Positions 17,095-24,859 of a stretch of 38,218 bases of DNA are shown here, piece after piece. A program made the position numbers and the translations under genes. The DNA is from Duganella phyllosphaerae (GTDB lineage: Bacteria; Pseudomonadota; Gammaproteobacteria; Burkholderiales; Burkholderiaceae_D): NCBI RefSeq assembly GCF_001758785.1, contig NZ_LROM01000080.1, forward strand, positions 1 through 38,218, given 5' to 3'. Every line of letters begins with the position of its first letter. The stretch's first letter is position 1. Below the pieces are notes generated by a model. That model worked only from the letters and a program-made list of their open reading frames with translations. It did not search any database and was not told the origin of the DNA.

Positions 17095-17237
17095 GGTAGT
17101 GGTGCGGCGTGGTCGGGCGTAAAAGCCGCATGATACCTCATGGCGCAGCAACGGTGCCCGCCTCCGGTCGCGGCAAGCTGCATTCCAGGCCGCCGGGAAT
17201 GCGTCCTGTCGCAAGGCGCTGTCGTCCACCACGCCAT

Positions 17238-17253
17238 ATCGGTACTATCCGAT
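17238..17253. promoter_or_regulatory. Inverted repeat ahead of the GIN-domain gene
   Basis: ATCGG and CCGAT form a perfect 5-bp inverted repeat around TACTAT, 28 bp before the start codon at 17282. It might be a regulator site or part of the promoter. The rest of the 187-bp gap shows no other signal. Confidence 0.25.
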
Positions 17254-17281
17254 CCATACCATCCCCCCACCGGAGAACACC

Positions 17282-18070
17282 ATGTCCTACCCTAGCTTGC
17301 GCAGCACCCTGCCCGCGTTCCGCGCCATCTTCATCGCCGCCAGCCTGCTGGTCCTGGCCGCGCCGGCCGGCGTGGCCCATGCCGGCCTGATGGACGGCTG
17401 GAGCAGCGAACGGGTCCAGGGCAGCGGCAAGATCACCACCCAAAGCCGCGAGCTCGGCCATTTCAACGCGCTGGCCAGCAGCGTCAGCGGCGATGTCGAA
17501 GTGCGCATCGGCAACACCGAAAGCGTGACCGTGGAAACCGACGACAATCTGCAGGCGCTGCTGGAAACCGTGGTGGAGAAAGGTACGCTGCGCATCCGCC
17601 CGGTACGCAAGGGCCTGTCGCTGTCGAGCAAGCACATGAAAATTATCGTGCAGGCACGCTCGCTCGACCGGGTAGCGGTGGCCGGCTCGGGCGCGGTACG
17701 GGCCGATAACCTGCGCGGCGAAACCCTGCGGTTCGACATCGGTGGTTCCGGTTCGCTGATCACGCGCCAGCTGGCAGCGGAAGCGGTGACGGTATCGCTG
17801 GGCGGCAGCGGCAGCGTGGAAGCGAGCGGCAAGGTCGAGCGCCTGCAGGTGTCGATCGGCGGCTCGGGCGATGTGCAAGCCCATAACCTCGCCGCGCGCA
17901 CGGCCAGCGTCAGCATCGGCGGCTCGGGCGAAGCCACGGTCTGGGCCACGCACACGCTGTCGGTAAACCTGGCGGGTTCCGGTGATGTCGGCTACTACGG
18001 TGATCCCAAGCTGAGCAAAAGCGTGGTGGGTTCGGGCGAAGTGAAGCGCCTGGGCGCCGCACCGCGCTGA
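17282..18070 (+). CDS. Exported GIN-domain protein (DUF2807 type)
   Basis: A 262-residue protein with a signal peptide (FRAIFIAASLLVLAAPAGVAHA). The mature part opens GSGKITTQSRELGHFNALA and contains repeated beta-helix turns built on GSG: VAVAGSGAV, FDIGGSGSL, VSLGGSGSV, VSIGGSGDV, VSIGGSGEA, VNLAGSGDV, VVGSGEV. This is the head GIN domain, annotated as a putative autotransporter adhesin although it has no translocator. Function in the family is unknown; a periplasmic or cell-surface location is expected. GGAG lies 7 bp ahead of the ATG. It converges with the next gene with 12 bp between stops. Confidence 0.88.
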   Translation: MSYPSLRSTLPAFRAIFIAASLLVLAAPAGVAHAGLMDGWSSERVQGSGKITTQSRELGHFNALASSVSGDVEVRIGNTESVTVETDDNLQALLETVVEKGTLRIRPVRKGLSLSSKHMKIIVQARSLDRVAVAGSGAVRADNLRGETLRFDIGGSGSLITRQLAAEAVTVSLGGSGSVEASGKVERLQVSIGGSGDVQAHNLAARTASVSIGGSGEATVWATHTLSVNLAGSGDVGYYGDPKLSKSVVGSGEVKRLGAAPR

Positions 18071-18082
18071 AACCAAAGCGCG

Positions 18083-19069
18083 TCAGCCCTGGCCGAACAG
18101 CTGGTTCGGGTTGACGCCGCGCGCCAGGGATTTGATCCACTCGCGCAATTGATCGGGATTGGCGGCGTTGATCTTCGCAGCGATGGTATCGGGCAAATGA
18201 CCTTGGCTGCAGGGTTCACCGAGCTCGATGATGTCTTGCAAGACCTGTCGCAAGCCTTGTCGCAAACCCTCATCCAGTCCTTCCTGCAACCCCTTCTTGC
18301 GCCCTTTCTCGATTGCCTCGTACTCCAGCAGATCTTCGTAGCGCTTGAATCTCTGATTGAACAAGATATCCATTTTTTCCTCCGTATCAACGTCGAGTTC
18401 ACTGAACTCGAGCCGCAAGGTCGTTTGCAGCCAGCGCAACAGGCTTTCACGGGCCGGTTGCAGGTCTGGCGCCTTTACCCGCTCGGCAAACAGCCTCAGC
18501 GCTGCACGCATCTCGGCGTCGCTTTGTGAGCACAGCAGCTGAAATATGATCGCCAGCACGTTAGAGTTTACATCGGCCACCTGGTTCCAGCGCTGCTCGA
18601 CCAGCAGATATTTTTGGCGTGGCTGGTACGCTTCCAGCCCTTGCGGCGGCGGCAACGACAGCTCGGCCAGCTCGGTGGGGGCGCGCCACGGCTGGCGGCC
18701 GCTGTAGAGAACCACCGGCAACACCGGCGGCAGCTTGCGCCCCCAGCTCAAGCGCCGCTGCCGCACCAGGTCCTGGTACAGCAAGCCGATATACACTTGC
18801 ATGCGCAGCGCCATCCAGCGCTCGGAGCGCGACTGGAACTCGAGCAGGATGTACACATACAGCCACTCGCCGCCGACGTTGACGCGCCAGACCATGTCGT
18901 CGTGGCGCGCCTTGCCGCGCTCGCTGGCATAGCTGGCGTTGACGCGCTCGAACGCGCCCACGTCCAGCGATGCCGCCCAGTCCACTGCCAGAAAACCGGT
19001 CAGCAGCTCGCGCAGGATCTCGGGATGCGAGAACAGTTGTTTGTAGAGGGTATCGGCCTGTCTGGTCAT
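18083..19069 (-). CDS. Rpn-family (YhgA-like) putative PD-(D/E)XK nuclease
   Basis: A 328-residue member of the Rpn/transposase_31 family, DNA nucleases that promote RecA-independent recombination. The N-terminus (DTLYKQLFSHPEILRELLTGF) is typical; the nuclease residues lie in ARHDDMVWRV and YILLEFQSR (Asp, then Glu-x-Gln). WMALRMQVYIGLLYQDL follows. Near the C-terminus GLQEGLDEGLRQGLRQ is a short repeat seen often in this family and prone to variation. The ATG at 19069 (MTRQAD) is preferred to the longer frame reaching 19120. It is not a transposase despite older names; no inverted repeats or target duplication are seen. Confidence 0.85.
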   Translation of the reverse strand: MTRQADTLYKQLFSHPEILRELLTGFLAVDWAASLDVGAFERVNASYASERGKARHDDMVWRVNVGGEWLYVYILLEFQSRSERWMALRMQVYIGLLYQDLVRQRRLSWGRKLPPVLPVVLYSGRQPWRAPTELAELSLPPPQGLEAYQPRQKYLLVEQRWNQVADVNSNVLAIIFQLLCSQSDAEMRAALRLFAERVKAPDLQPARESLLRWLQTTLRLEFSELDVDTEEKMDILFNQRFKRYEDLLEYEAIEKGRKKGLQEGLDEGLRQGLRQVLQDIIELGEPCSQGHLPDTIAAKINAANPDQLREWIKSLARGVNPNQLFGQG

Positions 19070-19158
19070 GGGCAAACGGTAGCACTCCCTTAACCGGCCC
19101 AGAACGCTGGTGACATGCACGCGGTTTGCGATGGATCAAACAGCGTGACAGCAGGAGA

Positions 19159-19701
19159 CTAGCGCGCTTCCTTCAGCGTTTCGCGCGGGAACTCGATGGT
19201 GGTGACGCCGTCGGTCAACCAGATCTGGCCGTCCTGGATCGTGCATTGCAACTGCATGGTGCGCTGGGCCATCAGCGCCAGTTGCTCGGTCGCCTCCGAC
19301 GGCAGGTCGATCACGGTCAGGTTCTTGCAGCGTTCCACCTTGTTGGCGATGCCCTTCCACCAGATGTTGCTGGTAGCAGCGTAGCTGTACACCACCACCT
19401 GGTTCGAGCGGCCGCTGGCCTTGAGCATGATTTTTTCGTCGGGCTGACCGACGTTGATCCATAGCTCGATGGCGCCGGTCAGGTCCTTTTGCCACAGGTC
19501 CGGTTCATCGACATCGAACAGGCCCTTGGTGAAGGTGAGCGATTCGCTGGCGTGGATGGCAAACGCCAGCAGGCGCACCATCACGCGCTCGTCGGTTTCG
19601 GACGGGTGCTTGGCCAGGGTGAGCGTGTGGGTGCCGTAGTAATTGCGGTCCATGTCCGCAATCGAGAGTTCTGCTTTGTAGATTGTTGCCTTGAGTGCCA
19701 T
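19159..19701 (-). CDS. yaeQ: YaeQ family protein
   Basis: The 180-residue product matches YaeQ along its full length: MALKATIYKAELSIADMDRN, LTLAKHPSETDERVMVRLLAFA, FTKGLFDVDEPDLW, AIELWINVGQPDE, and TMQLQCTIQDGQIWLTDG. YaeQ has a degenerate PD-(D/E)XK nuclease-like fold; its biological role is not settled, and older claims of an RfaH-like role were not supported. The ATG at 19701 is preceded by GAGAAA, part of a 12-bp tandem repeat. Its gene starts 29 bp after purU in the same direction and is probably co-transcribed. Confidence 0.92.
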   Translation of the reverse strand: MALKATIYKAELSIADMDRNYYGTHTLTLAKHPSETDERVMVRLLAFAIHASESLTFTKGLFDVDEPDLWQKDLTGAIELWINVGQPDEKIMLKASGRSNQVVVYSYAATSNIWWKGIANKVERCKNLTVIDLPSEATEQLALMAQRTMQLQCTIQDGQIWLTDGVTTIEFPRETLKEAR

Positions 19702-19706
19702 CGGTA

Positions 19707-19730
19707 TTTCTCGGTAAATTTCTCGGTAAA
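19707..19730. repeat. 12-bp tandem repeat between purU and yaeQ
   Basis: TTTCTCGGTAAA occurs twice head to tail (19707-19718, 19719-19730) with a partial TCGGTA before it at 19701-19706. On the minus strand each unit contains CCGAGAAA, so the ribosome-binding site of yaeQ is duplicated. The repeat abuts the purU stop codon. Confidence 0.7.
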
Positions 19731-20600
19731 TTATTTGAAGACGACAGTCTTGTCGCCGTTCTGCAAGATGCGGTGTTCGACAAACCATTTCACGGCGCGC
19801 GCCAGCACCACGCATTCGACGTCGCGGCCGATCGCCGACAGGGTTTCGGCATCCATCGAATGATCGACCCGTTCCACGTCCTGCTCGATGATCGGGCCTT
19901 CGTCGAGGTCGCCGGTCACGAAGTGCGCAGTGGCGCCGATCAGCTTGACGCCGCGGTGGTGCGCCTGCGCATACGGCTTGGCGCCCTTGAAGCTGGGCAG
20001 GAAAGAATGGTGGATATTGATGGCCTTGCCCTTGAGCGCGGCGCACATGCCGGGCGACAGGATTTGCATGTAGCGCGCCAGCACCACCAGGTCGACCTGG
20101 TGATGCTGCATCAGTTCCTGCACCCGCGCTTCCTGCGCCAGTTTGGCCGACTCCGGCGCACCGGTGGCCAGCGGCAGGTGGTGGAACGGAATATTGTAGC
20201 TGGCCGCCAGCTGGTAGAAATCCATGTGGTTCGAGACGATGGCCGGAATTTCCACCGGCAGCAGGCCGCTCTTGTAGCGGAACAGCAAGTCGTTCAGGCA
20301 ATGGCCGATCTTCGACACCATCAGCATCACGCGCGGCTTGTAGCGCGCGTCGCGCAGTTCCCAGTCCAGCTGCATGCTGGCCGCCAGCAGCGCGAAGTCG
20401 GCGCGCAGCAATTCATCGTTGATCCCCCCATCCTCCAGCGCGAAATGCACGCGCATGAAGAACAGCTTCGATTCGCTGTCGCCAAACTGGGCCGAATCGA
20501 TGATGTTGCAACCGTGATCGGCCAAGAATCCGGACACGCGGTGCACGATGCCGCGCTGATCGAGGCAGGAAAGAGTGAGGATGTATTCAGGGTTGGTCAT
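19731..20600 (-). CDS. purU: Formyltetrahydrofolate deformylase
   Basis: Hydrolyses 10-formyltetrahydrofolate to formate and tetrahydrofolate, balancing one-carbon units and supplying formate to PurT. The 289 residues comprise an ACT domain (YILTLSCLDQRGIVHRVSGFLADHGCNI) and a formyltransferase-type hydrolase domain with VSNHMDFYQLA, INIHHSFLPSFKGAKPY and GATAHFVTGDLDEGPIIEQ, which hold the catalytic Asn/His/Asp set. Length is normal for PurU (about 280-290). The ATG at 20600 (MTNPEYIL) is chosen; a GTG at 20639 would add an unrelated Leu-rich stretch. Divergent from the KGG gene. Confidence 0.96.
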   Translation of the reverse strand: MTNPEYILTLSCLDQRGIVHRVSGFLADHGCNIIDSAQFGDSESKLFFMRVHFALEDGGINDELLRADFALLAASMQLDWELRDARYKPRVMLMVSKIGHCLNDLLFRYKSGLLPVEIPAIVSNHMDFYQLAASYNIPFHHLPLATGAPESAKLAQEARVQELMQHHQVDLVVLARYMQILSPGMCAALKGKAINIHHSFLPSFKGAKPYAQAHHRGVKLIGATAHFVTGDLDEGPIIEQDVERVDHSMDAETLSAIGRDVECVVLARAVKWFVEHRILQNGDKTVVFK

Positions 20601-20719
20601 GGCCGCCGCAGTCGATTTCAATAACAACAAGAGAATCACGAGGCCGGTATTGTCGCACGGCGCGGCCCCCGCCGTAAAACTGCGGCCCCGCCCCTCCTGC
20701 GCGCACCGTCCGACACGTT

Positions 20720-20757
20720 GTTGATGTCATCGCAAATGACGTGGAACTTTCATCAAC
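20720..20757. promoter_or_regulatory. Nested inverted repeats overlapping the KGG promoter
   Basis: GTTGATG (20720-20726) and CATCAAC (20751-20757) are perfectly complementary. Inside them GTCAT (20726-20730) and ATGAC (20736-20740) form a second perfect pair. The structure spans the -35 of the sigma-E-like promoter, so it may be an operator for a second regulator. Confidence 0.35.
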
Positions 20758-20770
20758 CTTGCACCTCTAA
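20743..20770 (+). promoter_or_regulatory. Sigma-E-like (ECF) promoter of the KGG gene
   Basis: GGAACTT at 20743-20749, a 16-bp spacer, then TCTAA at 20766-20770 match the E. coli sigma-E consensus (GGAACTT, about 16 bp, TCnAA). Transcription would start near 20777, giving a leader of about 50 nt. Control by an extracytoplasmic stress sigma factor is inferred. Confidence 0.65.
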
Positions 20771-20826
20771 CATGCAGAGCAGCGGCTTTGGCTGTTCGCA
20801 ACCCGACCACAACCCAGGAGGCAGCA

Positions 20827-21189
20827 ATGGCAAGCAGCAATCAACGTAATGCATCAAGCAAGGATGGCGAGGACCAGGCCCAGCCCAAAACCCCGGCCAA
20901 GCGTGGCTTCGCCGCCATGGACCAGGCTACCCAGCGCAGCATCGCCAGCAAGGGCGGACAGGCGGCGCACCAAAAAGGCACGGCGCATGAATTCGACTCG
21001 GAGGAAGCCCGGCGCGCCGGCCAAAAAGGCGGCGAGGCGGTCAGCCGCAATCGCGAACACATGGCAGCCATCGGTCGCAAAGGCGGCGAAAGCCGGCAGT
21101 CGGCCGCCCGCGCAGCAGCAGCCGAAAGAAACGGCCGCGGCTCGGAGCAGGCGTCCGCCGGCGGCAACCGTCAAAGCAGCAAGGGCTAG
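20827..21189 (+). CDS. KGG-repeat general stress protein
   Basis: A 120-residue, very hydrophilic protein with three KGG motifs (SIASKGGQAAHQKG, RRAGQKGGEAVS, AAIGRKGGESR) between Ser/Ala/Gln/Asn-rich ends. These match the stress-induced bacterial acidophilic repeat (YciG/GsiB-like), found in hydrophilin-type proteins made in stress or stationary phase; molecular role unknown. A strong AGGAGG precedes the ATG at 20827, which beats in-frame upstream starts. A sigma-E-type promoter lies upstream. Its stop is 10 bp from the stop of convergent modE. Confidence 0.85.
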   Translation: MASSNQRNASSKDGEDQAQPKTPAKRGFAAMDQATQRSIASKGGQAAHQKGTAHEFDSEEARRAGQKGGEAVSRNREHMAAIGRKGGESRQSAARAAAAERNGRGSEQASAGGNRQSSKG

Positions 21190-21199
21190 GCTGGCGTTG

Positions 21200-22009
21200 C
21201 TACGGCGTCCCTATAATTACACTCGACGCCTTGAACACCGCCAGCGCCGCGCCGCCCTCGGCCAGGCCGAGCGCCTCGCCGCTGTCGCGCGTGACGATGG
21301 CGGCGATCACGCCGCCGCCCGGCAGGTCGATACTCACTTCCGTATTGACCGCGCCGGGCACCACGCGGCTGATGGTCCCGGCCAGCTGGTTACGGGCCGA
21401 CAAGCGCGCGCCGCCCAGGTCCGTCACCACGATCACCGACGACGCCTTGACCAGCGCAAACGCTTCCACGCCCAACGCCAGGCCCAGGCTCGCGCGGCTG
21501 TCGCGGGTGATGGTGGCCACGATGTGCACGCCGCCCACCACTTCCAGGGTCACCTCGTCGTTGACGGCGCCTTCTTTCAACGCCACCACCGTGCCGCTGA
21601 ACTGGTTACGGGCGCTGGTCTTCATCTTCATTCTCCGTATCATCAACAAGTCATCGGCCAGTGCGTGCGATTGCGCGCTCAGGTGCGCCACGAACTGGCG
21701 GTGCGCCGCCTCGATCTTGCGAAAATTGTCCACCAGTTGCGTACCGCGGCTGGTCAGCCGGGTGCCGCCGCCGCCCTTGCCGCCGGCCGCGCGTTCGAGC
21801 AACGGCTCGCCGGCCAGGTTGTTCATCGCCTCGATGGCATCCCAGGCGCCCTTGTAGCTCATGCCCACCGCCTTGGCAGCCGCCGTGATCGAGCCGTGCG
21901 CGGCGATAGCTGCCAGCAATGCCACCCGGTCCTGGCCACCGAGCTTCTGGCCGCCGATGGTCATCCAGACATTGCCCTGCAATTCCATCGCTGTCTTGTC
22001 GTCGTTCAT
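21200..22009 (-). CDS. modE: Molybdate-responsive regulator ModE
   Basis: Molybdate sensor and DNA-binding repressor. The 269 residues have an N-terminal winged helix-turn-helix of LysR-like type (ALLAAIAAHGSITAAAKAVGMSYKGAWDAI, then the Gly-rich wing GGKGGGGTRLT) to about residue 115, followed by two Mop/TOBE molybdate-binding domains (SARNQFSGTVVALKEGAVNDEV and SARNQLAGTISRVVPGAVNTEV, each ending in KASSVI). The length and order match E. coli ModE (262). The start overlaps the modC stop (ATGA), so ModE is translated with the transporter it should repress, closing a feedback loop through the operator at 24141-24170. Confidence 0.95.
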   Translation of the reverse strand: MNDDKTAMELQGNVWMTIGGQKLGGQDRVALLAAIAAHGSITAAAKAVGMSYKGAWDAIEAMNNLAGEPLLERAAGGKGGGGTRLTSRGTQLVDNFRKIEAAHRQFVAHLSAQSHALADDLLMIRRMKMKTSARNQFSGTVVALKEGAVNDEVTLEVVGGVHIVATITRDSRASLGLALGVEAFALVKASSVIVVTDLGGARLSARNQLAGTISRVVPGAVNTEVSIDLPGGGVIAAIVTRDSGEALGLAEGGAALAVFKASSVIIGTP

Positions 22010-22686
22010 CCTGCGTGTTCCTCCAGCCGTCCCTGGTCCATGCGCAACACGTGCTCGCCAAACGCGCGCACGTCCTCGGGATCGTGGGTGATCAGTATCA
22101 TCGGGATCGCCAGGCGCCGTTGCAGCGCATCGAGTTCGGCGCGCATGCGCTCACGCAGGCCGGGATCGAGCGCGGCGAACGGTTCGTCGAGCAGCAATGC
22201 GCCCGGTCGCGGCGCCAGCGCCCGCGCCAGGGCCACGCGCTGGCGCTGGCCACCGGACAGCTGGTGCGGCAACTGTTGCGCCACGTGGTCGAGTTCGAAC
22301 GCCGCCAGCCAGTAGCGCACCGCCTCCACGTCGACGCCCGCGAGCGGGTTGCGCCAGCCACGCTGCAGGCCGAAGGCGATATTCTGCCGCACATTCAAAT
22401 GCGGAAACAGCGCGTAGTCCTGGAACAAATAGGCCACGCGGCGCTGCTGCGGCGAGATGTCCACGCCGGCGCCAGCGTCGAACAGGCAACGCCCGGCCAG
22501 GTCGATGCGGCCCTGGTCCGGCGTCGTCAATCCTGCCACCGCTTTCAGGAGCTGGCTCTTGCCGGCGCCCGACGGGCCATAAATCACCACGCGGTTGCTG
22601 GCCGACGCGAAACGGGCCTCGAGCTCGAACACGCGCTCGCCCGAGCGCAGGGTCTTGCGGATATCGACGTTGATTACCATGGTCAT
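22006..22686 (-). CDS. modC: Molybdate ABC transporter ATP-binding protein, short form
   Basis: ATPase that powers molybdate import. The product is 226 residues and has Walker A GPSGAGKS, Q-loop YLFQDYALFPHL, the signature LSGGQRQRVALARAL, Walker B ALLLDEPFAAL and the switch His in ILITHDP. Usual ModC proteins have about 350 residues with a C-terminal TOBE/Mop domain for regulation; that part is missing here and the stop runs directly into modE. The start is the ATG at 22686, overlapping the modB stop as ATGA; a second ATG lies two codons on. Confidence 0.94.
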   Translation of the reverse strand: MTMVINVDIRKTLRSGERVFELEARFASASNRVVIYGPSGAGKSQLLKAVAGLTTPDQGRIDLAGRCLFDAGAGVDISPQQRRVAYLFQDYALFPHLNVRQNIAFGLQRGWRNPLAGVDVEAVRYWLAAFELDHVAQQLPHQLSGGQRQRVALARALAPRPGALLLDEPFAALDPGLRERMRAELDALQRRLAIPMILITHDPEDVRAFGEHVLRMDQGRLEEHAG

Positions 22687-23369
22687 CGCTGCGGGTTGCG
22701 GTTGGGGGTGAGCTTGTTGGCGGCCACCAGCACGGTCACGCACACCACCGACGTGATGATCACCAGCAGGTTGGCGGTGTCGTCCTGGCCCGCCTGCACT
22801 GCCTCGTACACGGCAATCGACAGGGTCTGGGTTTTGCCGGGAATGCTGCCGGCCACCATCAGGGTGGCGCCGAATTCGCCCATCGAGCGGGCAAACGCCA
22901 GCAAGGTGCCACCGAGCACGCCGCGCCACGCCAGCGGCAAGGTCACGCGCAAAAACACTGCGAACGGCGCCACGCCCAGCACCATGGCTGCTTGCTCCAG
23001 CTGCGTATCGACCGTCTCGAACGCGGCGCGGGCGCCCTTGAGCACCAGCGGAAACGCCACTACCGCCGCCGCGATCACCGCCGCCTGCCAGGTGAAAATC
23101 AGGTTGATGCCAAAATGGTGCTGCAGCCAGGCGCCGATCACGCCCTCGCGGCCGATCAGCACCAGCAGGTAATAGCCGAGCACGGTGGGCGGCATCACCA
23201 TCGGCAACGTCAAGATGGCGTCGAGCAGTTCGCGGCCCATAAAACGCTTGCGCGCCAGCAGGTAACCGAACCCGGTGCCGGCCACCAGCGCCAGAACGGT
23301 GGCCCAGCAGGCTACCTTGAGCGACAGGGCCAGCGCAATCCAGGCCGGCTGCTCGAAAAAACTGTCCAC
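22683..23369 (-). CDS. modB: Molybdate ABC transporter permease
   Basis: Inner-membrane channel of the molybdate importer. From a GTG at 23369 the product has 228 residues, the normal ModB length (about 229), with several membrane spans (ALALSLKVACWATVLALVAG, AVIAAAVVAFPLVL, VIITSVVCVTVLVAA) and the permease loop for the ATPase (EQAAMVLGVAPFAVFLRVTLPLAWRG). TLPMVMPPTVLGYYLLVLIG is typical of ModB. The GTG comes 5 bp after the modA stop and has only a weak Shine-Dalgarno, so coupling to modA translation is likely. Confidence 0.94.
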   Translation of the reverse strand: MDSFFEQPAWIALALSLKVACWATVLALVAGTGFGYLLARKRFMGRELLDAILTLPMVMPPTVLGYYLLVLIGREGVIGAWLQHHFGINLIFTWQAAVIAAAVVAFPLVLKGARAAFETVDTQLEQAAMVLGVAPFAVFLRVTLPLAWRGVLGGTLLAFARSMGEFGATLMVAGSIPGKTQTLSIAVYEAVQAGQDDTANLLVIITSVVCVTVLVAANKLTPNRNPQR

Positions 23370-23374
23370 TACGC

Positions 23375-24124
23375 TTATGGCCGGCTGAAGCCGTACTTGG
23401 CCAGCACCGCCTGCGCAGCTGGCGCCATGACGTAGGCGATAAAGCGGCGGCCGGCCTCCCCCTGCGGCCCCTTGGCGATCAGTGCGATCGGGTACGTGAC
23501 CGGCGTGGTGGTGGGGATGGTGGCCACGACCGCAACCTTGTCCTTCTGCACGGCGGCGTCGGTGGCGTAGACAAAACCGGCATCGACTTCGCCGCGCGCC
23601 ACGTAGTCCAGGCTCTGGCGCACCGAGGTGCCGTAGATGGCTTTCGGTTCCAGCGCACGCCATAACTTGGCCTGTTCCAGCGCGCTGCGCGCATAGCGCC
23701 CTACCGGCACGCTGGCCGGGTTGCCCAGCGTGATGCGGGTGATGGCCGGCTGTTGCAGGTCTGCGAGCGCCTTGATCGCGTGCCTGCTGTTGGCCGGAGT
23801 GATCAGTACCAGCGTGTTGGCGACGAAATTCTTGCGGGTGCCGGGGGCCAGCAGCTTGAGGCCTTCGGCCTTGTCCATGGCGTCCTGGTCGGCCGAGGCG
23901 AATACATCCACCGGCGCTCCCTTGGCGATCTGCTGGACCAGCGGATCGGACGCGGCAAAGTTAAACAGTACCGTGTCACCGGGATGGTCTTTTTCGTAGG
24001 CCGTGCCGATTTCCTTGAAGGCATTGGTCAGGCTGGCAGCAGCAGACACCGTGATGTCCGCCGCCGACGCTGCCCCTCCCATCGCCGCCAACACCAGCGC
24101 CACCAGCATCTTCGTATCCCGCAT
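23375..24124 (-). CDS. modA: Periplasmic molybdate-binding protein
   Basis: Captures molybdate (or tungstate) for the ModBC transporter. The 249-residue precursor has a signal peptide (MLVALVLAAMGGAASA) and the mature start ADITVSAAASLTNAFKEIG, whose Ser residues bind the oxyanion; NFAASDPLVQQIAKGAPVDVFASAD, LGNPASVPVGRYA and DAGFVYATDA are the remaining family blocks. First gene of the modABCE operon. Its ATG at 24124 lies 16 bp downstream of a ModE box, so it should be repressed when molybdate is plentiful. Confidence 0.96.
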   Translation of the reverse strand: MRDTKMLVALVLAAMGGAASAADITVSAAASLTNAFKEIGTAYEKDHPGDTVLFNFAASDPLVQQIAKGAPVDVFASADQDAMDKAEGLKLLAPGTRKNFVANTLVLITPANSRHAIKALADLQQPAITRITLGNPASVPVGRYARSALEQAKLWRALEPKAIYGTSVRQSLDYVARGEVDAGFVYATDAAVQKDKVAVVATIPTTTPVTYPIALIAKGPQGEAGRRFIAYVMAPAAQAVLAKYGFSRP

Positions 24125-24140
24125 TGCCGCTCCCGTTGAA

Positions 24141-24170
24141 AACCGTAATATACTCGATTATATAGCGGTT
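24141..24170 (-). promoter_or_regulatory. ModE operator of the mod operon
   Basis: AACCGTAATATA (24141-24152) and TATATAGCGGTT (24159-24170) form an inverted repeat, 10 of 12 positions complementary, around the 6-bp spacer CTCGAT. This matches the known ModE box (CGnTATATA, 6 bp, TATATAnCG). It sits immediately upstream of modA. Confidence 0.88.
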
Positions 24171-24223
24171 GGCGGACCAGTATTGTGTGATACATTGCGC
24201 GATTGCTTTTACACCGTCCCGCC

Positions 24224-24733
24224 ATGCCTGCCCTGAAGTACCTGAGCGCCTACTCCGAACAAACCCAGCATCAAGTGTCGCAATTGCTGGCCCAGAACAA
24301 GCTGGGCGAGGTGCTGCTCAAGCGCTACGGCAAGGCGCACGACATGCGTACCGACAAGGCGCTCTACAACTACGTGCAAGATCTGCGCGAGGAACACCTG
24401 CGCAACGCCGATCCGATCAACAAGGTCGAATACGACAGCAAGATCCACGTGATCAACCACGCGCTGGGGCTGCACACGTCGATCTCGCGCGTGCAAGGCG
24501 GCAAACTCAAGGCCAAGCACGAGATCCGCGTGGCGACCATGTTCAAGGAAGTGCCGCTGGAATTTTTGCGCATGATCGCCGTGCACGAACTGGCGCACGT
24601 AAAAGAGAAGCAGCACGACAAGCCGTTCTACAAGCTGTGCACGTACATGGAACCGAACTACCACCAGTACGAGTTCGACCTGCGGCTATACCTGACCCAC
24701 CTCGATACCGGCAGCGGCAAGCTCTGGACCTGA
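24224..24733 (+). CDS. YgjP-like metallopeptidase domain protein
   Basis: A 169-residue protein with a zinc-protease signature HELAHVKEKQH (His121, Glu122, His125, then His131), the pattern of the YgjP/WLM (DUF45) group. The N-terminal half is helical and charged; the C-terminal KPFYKLCTYMEPNYHQYEFDLRLYL matches the region after the zinc site in that family. The ATG at 24224 (MPALKYL) is preferred to a TTG at 24203. Substrate is unknown; some relatives are annotated as UTP pyrophosphatase or SprT-like. Divergent from modA across the ModE operator, but no link to molybdate is evident. Confidence 0.85.
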   Translation: MPALKYLSAYSEQTQHQVSQLLAQNKLGEVLLKRYGKAHDMRTDKALYNYVQDLREEHLRNADPINKVEYDSKIHVINHALGLHTSISRVQGGKLKAKHEIRVATMFKEVPLEFLRMIAVHELAHVKEKQHDKPFYKLCTYMEPNYHQYEFDLRLYLTHLDTGSGKLWT

Positions 24734-24859
24734 CAGGGCGGGGTGATCTTTTGACTTCACCGGGCGTTGCGCCTACCGGCGCAGTGGTCCTGCGCTGACA
24801 TGCCTGTACTGCAAGCCGGGCTACCATTGCGGCTCCAACCTCACTTCCGGGAGACGACA

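Noticed and set aside
18083..19069. Rpn gene as a transposase or insertion sequence
   Set aside because: The protein is a nuclease-family member; there are no terminal inverted repeats, target duplication or DDE motif.
19701..19730. Short tandem repeat as a CRISPR fragment
   Set aside because: Units are 12 bp, directly adjoining, without spacers, and no cas genes are present.
21213..21218. TATAAT at the 3' end of modE
   Set aside because: It lies within the modE coding region and points towards no plausible gene start; likely chance.
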